Shown here piece by piece: positions 25,607-32,879 of a stretch of 64,000 nucleotides of DNA. The notes under the pieces are model-generated. The model searched no databases and had not been told where the DNA came from. It worked only from the letters and a program-made list of their open reading frames with translations. The stretch comes from Tardiphaga sp. (GTDB taxonomy: Bacteria > Pseudomonadota > Alphaproteobacteria > Rhizobiales > Xanthobacteraceae). Location of the stretch: assembly GCA_030147505.1 (NCBI GenBank), contig JASBVG010000111.1:46204-110203 (forward strand), in the 5' to 3' direction. Both the position numbers and the translations under genes were made by a program. Within the stretch, counting starts at the first letter, position 1; every line of letters starts with the position of its first letter.

Positions 25607-26146
25607 CTAGCGTGGGCGTGGGCCGCCAGTCCGTCGGATCAAGGTCCGGTCAAGCCGCTGCGCACAGTGCTTCAGCGCGTTGCGCAGATCGATTTCAACC
25701 GTTCTAACGCTTACACCCAATTGTGCGGCGATTTCGTGGTCCGGCAACTTCTTGACAACCGCGGCCATGAAGACCTGGCGGGCACGCGCCGGCAATTCCG
25801 TCAACGCGCGATCAAGGGCTTCGATATCCTGACGCCCTTCCATGACTGCAATTGCATCGGGCGTATCGTCCGGAATGTCGAGTAACGCATCGACAGCATC
25901 GAGACTGAGATGGCGCTGTTCGACGCGGCGACGGTCGGTCGCGACATTGAGTGCGATGCGGAACAGATAGTCCTTCGGGCTGTTGACTGCAGGAACGTTC
26001 GACATGCGCTCGACACGCAAAAACGTTTCCTGCAGGGCATCGCCTGCCAGCTCCGAAGAGCCGAGCTTTCGCGTCAAACGCTTGAAAAGGCCGGTATAAT
26101 CGGCCGCCAAGACGTCGCGCAACGTTGTACGATCTACCCCACTCAA
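25607..26146 (-). CDS. ECF RNA polymerase sigma factor, FecI-like
   Basis: 179 residues. Region 2 (about 15-80: ADYTGLFKRLTRKLGSSELAGDALQETFLRVERM, SPKDYLFRIALNVATDRRR) and region 4 (about 120-170: ALTELPARARQVFMAAVVKKLPDHEIAAQLGVSVRTVEIDLRNALKHC) are complete. The DALQETFLRV segment is typical of FecI-type factors. No ATG is available at the N-terminus: the start is a TTG at 26146, with AAGGA 9 bases upstream. Together with FecR and the STN protein it forms a cell-surface-signalling-like cascade. Confidence 0.9.
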   Translation of the reverse strand: MSGVDRTTLRDVLAADYTGLFKRLTRKLGSSELAGDALQETFLRVERMSNVPAVNSPKDYLFRIALNVATDRRRVEQRHLSLDAVDALLDIPDDTPDAIAVMEGRQDIEALDRALTELPARARQVFMAAVVKKLPDHEIAAQLGVSVRTVEIDLRNALKHCAQRLDRTLIRRTGGPRPR

Positions 26147-26263
26147 CGGTTACCGTCCTTATACACTAACCGATCACTACCTCAGCAGGCAGGGTGTTAC
26201 CGTCCGCTCATGACAGATTAATTACGGAACAACGAACCAATTCACCGGGCGGCACGGATTTAT
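26147..26263 (-). other. Gap before ECF sigma gene with short direct repeat
   Basis: 117 bases. On the minus strand GGACGGTAAC occurs twice (complements at 26149-26158 and 26199-26208), the second copy directly before the TTG start of the sigma gene. This may be a binding site or a remnant of duplication. Confidence 0.3.
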
Positions 26264-26971
26264 TCACCGTGCGTCAAATGCCACAGGCAGCAACACTGTG
26301 ATGAGATCGGGCATATCGGCGGGAATACGTGGCAGCGGTTGTGCTCGCCGAATCGTTTCCATCGCCTCCTGATCGAGCAATGCCCGCCCCGAACTCGCTT
26401 TCACATCGAGCCGGACCAACGTCCCATCGCGGCGCATGGCAAACAGCACGAGAACTTTTCCGCTCGCGCCGGGATCGCGCTGGTAGCGTTCGATATGAGT
26501 GAGTAACTGCTGCTGGAAACGCGATGCCGCTCCCGCAGAAACAGCCTGACGCTGTCCGCCCCCTGCCGGTCTCTGCGCAGGAACAGCGGCCGGCTGGGGT
26601 CGCACCAACGGCTGCGGCGGCGCGATCTCCTGCTCGACCGGCGCGATACTCTGCTCCGAGATCTTCGCTTCTGCCTGGAAATCGACGATCGGCGGATTTG
26701 GCTGCACGGATGCCTGCTTGACCTCCGTCAACGGGGACGGCGTTGCAATCAATTCGACCTGAATCGTCGAGTGTCCCTGCCGGGCGGTCGGACCGACCGG
26801 CATCTGATGCAGCCAGTAAACGCCCGCCACCACCAGCACCGGTACGAGCACAGCGCTGCCGACGAACCAGCGCCACGTACCGGACGTGGAGTCTGCGTAG
26901 AGATCGAGCTCAGAATCCGATCCTGCATCACCGGATCCATGGCGGGTCGTGAGTGAGCGTCTGCCCGCCAT
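26264..26971 (-). CDS. TonB family energy transducer
   Basis: 235 residues. One transmembrane helix (about 34-54, FVGSAVLVPVLVVAGVYWL), a Pro/Gln/Glu spacer (about 85-135) and a complete TonB C-terminal domain (about 148-232: FQQQLLTHIERYQRDPGASGKVLVLFAMRRDGTLVRLDVKASSG, MPDLITVLLPVAF). It starts 2 bases after the STN-TonB_C gene, so both are co-translated. It is the second full TonB of the locus; the first lies next to exbD. Which one uses the ExbB fusion is unknown. Confidence 0.85.
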   Translation of the reverse strand: MAGRRSLTTRHGSGDAGSDSELDLYADSTSGTWRWFVGSAVLVPVLVVAGVYWLHQMPVGPTARQGHSTIQVELIATPSPLTEVKQASVQPNPPIVDFQAEAKISEQSIAPVEQEIAPPQPLVRPQPAAVPAQRPAGGGQRQAVSAGAASRFQQQLLTHIERYQRDPGASGKVLVLFAMRRDGTLVRLDVKASSGRALLDQEAMETIRRAQPLPRIPADMPDLITVLLPVAFDAR

Positions 26972-26973
26972 CT

Positions 26974-27753
26974 CTAGCGCACCGTGATCATGACCATGAC
27001 GGGCTGAGGCGTATTGGCGGGCGGCGCCTGGCTCACCTGCATGCCGTCGAGCACGCGAGCGATGGTCTCATCGCGCTCCTGATCGCCGGACGACCTGAAC
27101 AATTCGGTCTTGCGCACGGTACGCGGATTGTCGATCCATAGCTTGATCCCCGCACTGTAAGCGCCGTTACGCGTCTTGGCGTCCTTGCGCAGCGCATGTT
27201 GGATATCGGACTGGATGATGCCGCTATAGGCGCGCAATTGCGATGGATCGCTGCTCGGCCGTTGCCTGCGCACCACCAGAGTGTCGAGCGTGAGATCGAC
27301 CTGTCCTGCGAACAAGGCTTCCGGCGGCGCATCGGGGTCGGCAGATGCAGGCACCAATGTAATGGAATTGGAGCGCGTATAGCGGATCACCAGATCCGTA
27401 TCCGCAAGCAGCATGCGCAAGGCGGTATCGCGCGTATATTCGCCTTCGACCGGCACAGAGACTCGATCCCCGGCAGCACCGCTTTCATAAAGCAATTGCA
27501 CGCCAGTGACCTTGCTATAGGTCTGCAGCGCCGCGGCCAGCGGCTGGCTCGGAATCTGGAACTTGATCGGCACATATTGGCGCGGATCGTCGCCCGCCGC
27601 GATCGCCGACATCATGGCGCCGCCGGCAAGGACGACAGCGGAAACAAGAAGTGCTCGAATACGATACCCAGAGCGCAACCAGCCACGACCCCATGCTGAC
27701 GCATCGAAGCCCCATGCCGGATTCAGGTCACCCAAACGCTGACTGAGACGCAT
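26974..27753 (-). CDS. STN domain fused to TonB C-terminal-like domain
   Basis: 259 residues from the ATG at 27753. Upstream in-frame starts exist (27789, 27810, 27855, TTG 27861), but the promoter-like -10 at 27861-27866 makes the furthest two unlikely. Signal/anchor helix (IRALLVSAVVLAGGAMMSAIAA), STN domain (KFQIPSQPLAAALQTYSKVTGVQLLYESG ... SITLVP) and a C-terminal domain like TonB_C (YSGIIQSDIQHALRKDAKTRNGAYSAGIKLWID ... PQPVMVMITVR). In FecA the STN domain belongs to the outer-membrane receptor and contacts FecR; here it is separate and joined to a TonB-like module. Confidence 0.8.
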   Translation of the reverse strand: MRLSQRLGDLNPAWGFDASAWGRGWLRSGYRIRALLVSAVVLAGGAMMSAIAAGDDPRQYVPIKFQIPSQPLAAALQTYSKVTGVQLLYESGAAGDRVSVPVEGEYTRDTALRMLLADTDLVIRYTRSNSITLVPASADPDAPPEALFAGQVDLTLDTLVVRRQRPSSDPSQLRAYSGIIQSDIQHALRKDAKTRNGAYSAGIKLWIDNPRTVRKTELFRSSGDQERDETIARVLDGMQVSQAPPANTPQPVMVMITVR

Positions 27754-27860
27754 CTTATGGACTTCGAATGAACCAACCACGCCCAACATCACGATTGCGC
27801 GATGCTGCATTGCGTCGTTCTTATCGAAGGAGATCAACGGCAGCAAGCGAGACATCGCCA

Positions 27861-27898
27861 AGAATAGAAATCTGGATTAAATGACAATCCGATGACAA
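27861..27898 (-). promoter_or_regulatory. Promoter-like element with tandem TTGTCAT repeat
   Basis: On the minus strand TTGTCAT occurs twice, 11 bases apart (complements ATGACAA at 27881-27887 and 27892-27898). The proximal copy can act as -35 TTGTCA with TATTCT (complement at 27861-27866) as -10, spacer about 15. One-helical-turn spacing of the repeat also suggests an activator site. It would start the STN-TonB-sigma transcript. Confidence 0.45.
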
Positions 27899-27953
27899 AG
27901 AAGAATGGGAGAGATGTTACTTGTCTTTCCCCTGTGCCATTGCTGTCGTCACC

Positions 27954-28862
27954 ATGTCGTCTAACAAGACGACCAGATATGGATTGCCTACCTTGCCCAA
28001 ACGCCTGTTCGTTTTCGGCCTCGGTTATAGTTGCCTTCATTTCATCCGCATGCATGCAGCTGCTTTCCTCGAGATCGGCGGCACGGTGCGTACCGAAGAG
28101 CGCCGCGCATCTCTCGCAGACGAACCGCTCGATGTGTTTCTGTTCGATGGAGCGCATGCCGATCCGGAGCTCGATGAACGTGTCGCGCGCGCCGATCTGA
28201 TCGTCGTGTCGGTCCCGCCCGGCAAGAACAGCGATCCCGTGCTGGCGCAATTTGGAGATCGGATTGCGAAAAGCGCGGCGCGCGTGATCTATTTGTCCAC
28301 CGTCGGTGTCTATACCGATCATGCCGGCGCGTGGATCGACGAAACTGCCGCTCTGACCCATGACGACGGCCGACGGGGCCAGCGCGCGCATGCCGAGACG
28401 ACCTGGCGAAACGCCTGCGGGGATCGCCTTCGCATTCTCCGTCTTGCCGGCATCTACGGCCCCGGCCGCAACGCCTTCGTCAATCTCGCCGGCGGCCGCG
28501 CCCATCGCATCGTCAAACGGGGCCAGGTGTTCAACCGTATCCATGTCGATGATATCGTGCAGGCGATTGCTGCCGTTGCCGAACATCCGCATGGCGGCAT
28601 CTGGAATGTTTGCGACGACGAACCGGCGCCACCGCAGGACGTCGTCACTTACGCAGCCGGCCTCATGCAGATTCCGCCGCCACCCGAACAGGCCTTCGAG
28701 ACCGCCGATCTGAGCCCGATGGCTCGCAGTTTCTACGCATCGAACAACCGCATCTCGAATGCAAGGCTGAAGAATGAACTCGGTATCCGTCTGCGGCACC
28801 CGAACTACCACAGCGGACTCGATGCGCTGTGGAACGCGGGTGACGGCCGGACGTTACCTTGA
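27954..28862 (+). CDS. SDR family NAD(P)-dependent epimerase/reductase-like protein
   Basis: 302 residues from the ATG at 27954; a TTG at 27921 is the longer option. The Rossmann start RLFVFGLGYSCLHF has a GxGYxC variant of the glycine motif, followed by RADLIVVSVPPG, VIYLSTVGVYTDHAGAWIDE and RLAGIYGPGRNAF. The catalytic Tyr-xxx-Lys appears changed: the region after GRRGQRAHAETTWR lacks YxxxK, as in many YeeZ/short NAD-binding relatives. The substrate is unknown. It is divergent from the Ton-type locus. Confidence 0.75.
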   Translation: MSSNKTTRYGLPTLPKRLFVFGLGYSCLHFIRMHAAAFLEIGGTVRTEERRASLADEPLDVFLFDGAHADPELDERVARADLIVVSVPPGKNSDPVLAQFGDRIAKSAARVIYLSTVGVYTDHAGAWIDETAALTHDDGRRGQRAHAETTWRNACGDRLRILRLAGIYGPGRNAFVNLAGGRAHRIVKRGQVFNRIHVDDIVQAIAAVAEHPHGGIWNVCDDEPAPPQDVVTYAAGLMQIPPPPEQAFETADLSPMARSFYASNNRISNARLKNELGIRLRHPNYHSGLDALWNAGDGRTLP

Positions 28863-28890
28863 ATTGAAAGACTATATCGCGAACATTCTC

Positions 28891-29913
28891 ATGGATCAGA
28901 TTACCCCCGTCACCGCACATCCCGAACTGTCCCATCCCGAACCCGGCATCGTCGGCGCTGCCGTCTACGCCAAGGGCCGCAAGGTGAAGGATCTCGACAG
29001 TATTGAGGATGCAAAAAAATGGACGGCAAAGCCGGGCCATGTGGTGTGGATTGGTCTGTTCGAACCGGCCGATGATCTGCTGCATGAAATTCAGCAACAA
29101 TTCGGCCTGCATCATCTGGCGATCGAAGATGCCCACAAGGCCCATCAGCGCCCAAAGCTCGAACAGTATGGCAAGGCACTATTCGTCGTCGCCCGCACCG
29201 CGCAACTGATCGACGGGCGCATCGCCTTCGGCGAGACGCATCTATTCGTCGGGCCGCGCTATGTCGTGACCGTGCGCCATGGCGCGTCGAGTTCCTACCG
29301 TGCCGTGCGCGACCGCGCCGAGGCCTGTCCGACGACACTCGCCAACGGCGAGGACTTCATCCTCTATTCCGTGCTCGACTTCATCGTCGATGAATATGCA
29401 CCGGTGCTCGACCAGATCCGCTCGGAAGTCGAAGCGCTCGAAGACAGCCTGCTGAAACGCGCCTTGTCGTCGCAACAGATCGAGCGACTATACACCTTGC
29501 GTCGCGACCTGCTGCGCCTCCGCGATGCCGCGGCGCCGCTCACCGAGGTTTGCCGTCGCATCGAGCATGCCGAAGTGGTGCAGATCGATCCGGAGATGCA
29601 GCCGCTGTTTCGCGACGTCACCGACCACATCCACCGCGTCACGGAAGACATCAACAGCCTGCGCGAAGTGCTGGCTTTCGCCTTCGAGACGAGCCTGATG
29701 CTCGGCCAAGCCCAGCAGACCGACGTGACGCGCCAGCTCGCCGCATGGGCCGCCATTCTGGCGATACCCACCGCCCTCGCCGGCATCTATGGCATGAACT
29801 TCGAGAACATGCCGGAGCTGAAATGGCAATATGGCTATTTCGCCGTGCTCGCGGTCATCGCCACCATATGCGCCGGACTATACTGGCGCTTCCGTCGTAA
29901 CGGGTGGCTGTAG
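28891..29913 (+). CDS. CorA-like magnesium/cobalt transporter family protein
   Basis: 340 residues from ATG 28891. The long cytoplasmic domain is typical of CorA (VWIGLFEPADDLLHEIQQQFGLHHLAIEDA, LSSQQIERLYTLRRDLLRLRDAAAPL). Two C-terminal membrane helices flank the pore motif GMNFENMPE (IYGMNF), then KWQYGYFAVLAVIATICAGLYWRF. It forms a pentameric Mg2+ (or Co2+/Zn2+) channel. The GMN motif is intact. Confidence 0.92.
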   Translation: MDQITPVTAHPELSHPEPGIVGAAVYAKGRKVKDLDSIEDAKKWTAKPGHVVWIGLFEPADDLLHEIQQQFGLHHLAIEDAHKAHQRPKLEQYGKALFVVARTAQLIDGRIAFGETHLFVGPRYVVTVRHGASSSYRAVRDRAEACPTTLANGEDFILYSVLDFIVDEYAPVLDQIRSEVEALEDSLLKRALSSQQIERLYTLRRDLLRLRDAAAPLTEVCRRIEHAEVVQIDPEMQPLFRDVTDHIHRVTEDINSLREVLAFAFETSLMLGQAQQTDVTRQLAAWAAILAIPTALAGIYGMNFENMPELKWQYGYFAVLAVIATICAGLYWRFRRNGWL

Positions 29914-29948
29914 CCTTTTGCCTGCTTGCAAGCGAGGACACATTGAAG

Positions 29949-30671
29949 CTACGCAGCAGTCGCCGGCTTCATCAATTGCAGCGGAAGTGCCGGTACGACA
30001 TCAGCGATGACCGGCAAATGATCTGAAATCGCCTTTGCTTCGGGATCAATAAAACTTTCGACGATCCTGATGTCGCGTCCGTAGATGCGATCGAGCCGCA
30101 TCAGCGGCCAGCGCGACGGAAAGGTGCGGTGACGGGTGCGCTCTGGGAACGTCTGTGCCAATGACTTGCGAACCGAATTGACCCAGAACCAGTCATTGAA
30201 GTCGCCGACAATGACTGACGGATGCGTCGGCTCTTGCGCCAGCGTCAGCAGCTTTCGCGTCTGCTGCCGGCGCTCGCCAATGCTCAGACCAAGATGCGTT
30301 GCAATGACGCGGAAGATGCCGCCTTTGGTCGCGACATCGGCCACGACGGCACGCCGTGGCTCATACTCGCCGAAGGAGATGTCATGGATCTCCGGCTGCG
30401 CCGCCCAGGGCCATCGGCTGATCAGCATCTGGCCGTAATCGCCATCGGTGGTAACGATGGACTTGATACCCACGCTGTGGCCGCCGAGTGCTTCTTCCAG
30501 AATGAGAAACGGATTGTTGCTGCTACCGCGCGAGTCGATCTCCTGCAATGCCACGACATCCGGCGACCATTTCTGGATCAAAGCGATCACGCCTGGCAGA
30601 TCGAATTTCGGATTGAGCGCAAAAGTGCCATGCACGTTCCAGGTCATGATGCGGATGGACGGTGAGATCAC
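29949..30671 (-). CDS. Endonuclease/exonuclease/phosphatase (EEP) family protein
   Basis: 240 residues from a GTG that overlaps the phospholipase stop (GTGA, 30668-30671); an ATG 8 codons later also fits. Motifs of the EEP fold: MTWNVHG (Asn metal site), VVALQEID (catalytic Glu), IATHLG, VIVGDFNDW (Asp/Asn), RLDRIYG and ISDHLPVIAD (catalytic Asp-His). Such enzymes hydrolyse phosphodiesters of nucleic acids or of lipids (sphingomyelinase-like). The overlap with a phospholipase D gene favours a lipid substrate, by inference. Confidence 0.85.
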   Translation of the reverse strand: MISPSIRIMTWNVHGTFALNPKFDLPGVIALIQKWSPDVVALQEIDSRGSSNNPFLILEEALGGHSVGIKSIVTTDGDYGQMLISRWPWAAQPEIHDISFGEYEPRRAVVADVATKGGIFRVIATHLGLSIGERRQQTRKLLTLAQEPTHPSVIVGDFNDWFWVNSVRKSLAQTFPERTRHRTFPSRWPLMRLDRIYGRDIRIVESFIDPEAKAISDHLPVIADVVPALPLQLMKPATAA

Positions 30672-32797
30672 CGGCGACGGCTCCACCAAGTGACGACGAA
30701 TTGCGCACCAATCGAGAATGCGACCCACACCGCGATGCCGAGCAGCAGTAACGCGACGCTCGACCAGGATGGATTGCGCAAGAGATCGGCGATCTGCGAA
30801 CCGAACACCGACATCGCGATCAACCCCGGCGCCATGCCGATCACCGTGCCGATGATGAAGTCCCGAAACCGCACGCCGCTGGCACCCGCCGCCATATTGA
30901 CCAGCGAGAATGGCGCCAATGGCAGCATACGGATCAACACGACGGCGATGACGCCATTGCCGACGATCTTGTTCTGAATGCGCCGTAGCCGCGGCCCGAG
31001 CAAGCGCTGCACCGGCCCGATACCAACGATGCGCCCGACCATGTAGAGCAGCGATGCGCTGGCCAGTGTTCCCGCCAGCGCCGATCCGAGGCCGATCCAC
31101 GGTCCGAACGCAGCGGCCGTCACGGCGATCATCACGGTGACCGGAAACAGCACCGCCCCGCCGATGACAAAGCCAGCCACGATCACCAGCGGCGCCCAGG
31201 GCGAGCCTTCGATCGATCGCAGCATTTGCAGCAGCATGACCGCATCGGTGAATTCGTAAAGCGGCGTGAATCGCCACAGCGCGGCGACAGCGCAGACCGC
31301 GCCCACAAGCGCCAGAAGCTTGATCGAGGTCGGCACTGTCGCCCGCGCTGCGCGCTCGAGGCCGAGCGGCCGCAGCGGATCGGCCACCGGTGTGACGAAG
31401 TCGACGATCTCCTTGGCGTCGGGGATGCCGTCTTCGACCGGATGCAGGCTGTGGCCATGGTGGCGCAATCTCGTCGCCGTCGCGATCAGCGAGCCGCTTT
31501 GTTCCAACTCGTCCGCAACCGCCAGCTCCGACACACCGCAGAAATGACCGAGATGCCGATTGCGGATCGCTGCGATCTTGCGGCGCTCATCCTCACTACT
31601 CGCTTCGATCGCCAAGTCGCATTCGGAATCCGCGCCCATCGAACGATTGTTGAGATTGGCGGAGCCGATGCGCAGGAAGTGATCATCGACAATCATGACC
31701 TTCGCATGCACCATGACCGCTTCGACGTCGGCGCCGTCGGCGACCTGTGGATGCAACAGCCGCACACGATCGGCAAGACCCGCCTCGTCGAACACTTTCA
31801 TGAATTCAAGACGCCCGTTGCGCATGGTGCGTGCCTCGATCCAGGAGGCATGGGTCTTCGGCGCAACCAGCAGAACTTCAAGGTTCGGCTTCTGCTTCAG
31901 CCGTTCCACCAGCTTTCGCGCGACGTGCTCGGCGCTGAGAAACTGGTTTTCGACATAGATCATCCGCTCGGCGGCCTGGATGGAGGCCATGAACAACAGA
32001 TCGACCTCATTGATCGCCTGCCGCCCCTTCGCATAGGGCTCGGTACGCGCGATACCGATCTTTACGTACTCGAAATCCGCAGCGAAGCCATCGGGCCAGA
32101 TGCGCCGCTCCACATCCATCTCCGGTGCGGTGCCGCAATTGGCGCAGGCCCAGCGCTGCCGGACGAGTTCGGCGAGAGAGCGCGCAGCCTCCCCATCCAC
32201 CATCATCTGCACATCGTGAAATGGCGGATAGGCTTGGCCCGCGGGATCAATACGCTTGCGATTATTGGCGCGATGCGCATCGGTGTCCCATCGGCGAATG
32301 GTGAGATCGAGTCCGCCCGAAAAGGCGATGCTGTCGTCGACCACGACGATCTTCTGATGCTGGGCCGAGCCGGTCGGCAGGCAGTCGTCGTAGCAGAAGA
32401 TCAGCCGATCGCTGTTCGGCACGCTGAATTTCGCGGACGGAAACCATTCGCGCTCGCCGGCATAGATCACCGGAGAATTCCAGATCAGCAGATGGATGCG
32501 CAGCTCTGGCTTCTCGGCCAGCAACGCATGCAGGAACGGCCCGAATCCCTCGGGATAGCCGTCATCCGCCGTGCCATCGGGGCCGACCAGCGGCGTACGA
32601 CTGTGGACATCCCAGCCGACGATGAAGACCGAGCGCTCGGCCTCGATCAGGCAGCGGCGCAGCGCGAGAAAGTAGTTCGAGGCATCGTTGAGCACCGTGG
32701 CGCGACGGCACGCCACGTGACGCCAGACCGTCCGGCCTTCCGCGATGATGCTGTCCGCTGCCGGACGCGCTTTTTCGAGGAATGCCTGGGACTGCAC
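30668..32797 (-). CDS. Phospholipase D-VTT (DedA/SNARE-associated) fusion protein
   Basis: 709 residues, GTG start. Two HKD motifs mark the PLD superfamily: HQKIVVVDDSIAFSGGLD (about 146) and HAKVMIVDDHFLRIGSANLNNRS (about 367). The C-terminal third (about 490-700) is a VTT domain with several membrane helices (AVLFPVTVMIAVTAAAFGPWIGLGSALAG, IRMLPLAPFSLVNMAAGASGVRFRDFIIGT). This architecture occurs in Proteobacteria; the PLD part may act as phospholipase or cardiolipin-synthase-like transferase and the VTT part as a lipid scramblase/transporter. Coupled by GTGA to the EEP gene. Confidence 0.88.
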   Translation of the reverse strand: MQSQAFLEKARPAADSIIAEGRTVWRHVACRRATVLNDASNYFLALRRCLIEAERSVFIVGWDVHSRTPLVGPDGTADDGYPEGFGPFLHALLAEKPELRIHLLIWNSPVIYAGEREWFPSAKFSVPNSDRLIFCYDDCLPTGSAQHQKIVVVDDSIAFSGGLDLTIRRWDTDAHRANNRKRIDPAGQAYPPFHDVQMMVDGEAARSLAELVRQRWACANCGTAPEMDVERRIWPDGFAADFEYVKIGIARTEPYAKGRQAINEVDLLFMASIQAAERMIYVENQFLSAEHVARKLVERLKQKPNLEVLLVAPKTHASWIEARTMRNGRLEFMKVFDEAGLADRVRLLHPQVADGADVEAVMVHAKVMIVDDHFLRIGSANLNNRSMGADSECDLAIEASSEDERRKIAAIRNRHLGHFCGVSELAVADELEQSGSLIATATRLRHHGHSLHPVEDGIPDAKEIVDFVTPVADPLRPLGLERAARATVPTSIKLLALVGAVCAVAALWRFTPLYEFTDAVMLLQMLRSIEGSPWAPLVIVAGFVIGGAVLFPVTVMIAVTAAAFGPWIGLGSALAGTLASASLLYMVGRIVGIGPVQRLLGPRLRRIQNKIVGNGVIAVVLIRMLPLAPFSLVNMAAGASGVRFRDFIIGTVIGMAPGLIAMSVFGSQIADLLRNPSWSSVALLLLGIAVWVAFSIGAQFVVTWWSRRR

Positions 32798-32804
32798 AAT
32801 GACT

Positions 32805-32867
32805 GGCCTGCGTGAATGGGGTATCCCATGGGAACGCAGGCCGATGCATCAGGTTCCGAAGGGAACC
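32805..32867 (-). terminator. Hairpins between gamma-glutamyltransferase and phospholipase genes
   Basis: GGTTCC-GAAG-GGAACC (32852-32867) lies 13 bases beyond the gamma-glutamyltransferase stop on the minus strand, and a larger stem GGCCTGCG/CGCAGGCC (32805-32812 with 32835-32842) follows. Together they probably end that transcript before the phospholipase GTG. Confidence 0.55.
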
Positions 32868-32879
32868 CGCCGGTTTAGC

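Noticed and set aside
12113..27753. Locus considered an ordinary iron-siderophore FecI/FecR system
   Set aside because: No TonB-dependent receptor, no siderophore genes and no ferric reductase are present; the barrel proteins are TpsB-like and porin-like.
30672..31277. N-terminal extension of the EEP gene into the phospholipase gene
   Set aside because: The long frame would overlap 600 bases of the VTT domain and its peptide is Arg/His-rich noise; the GTGA overlap start fits better.
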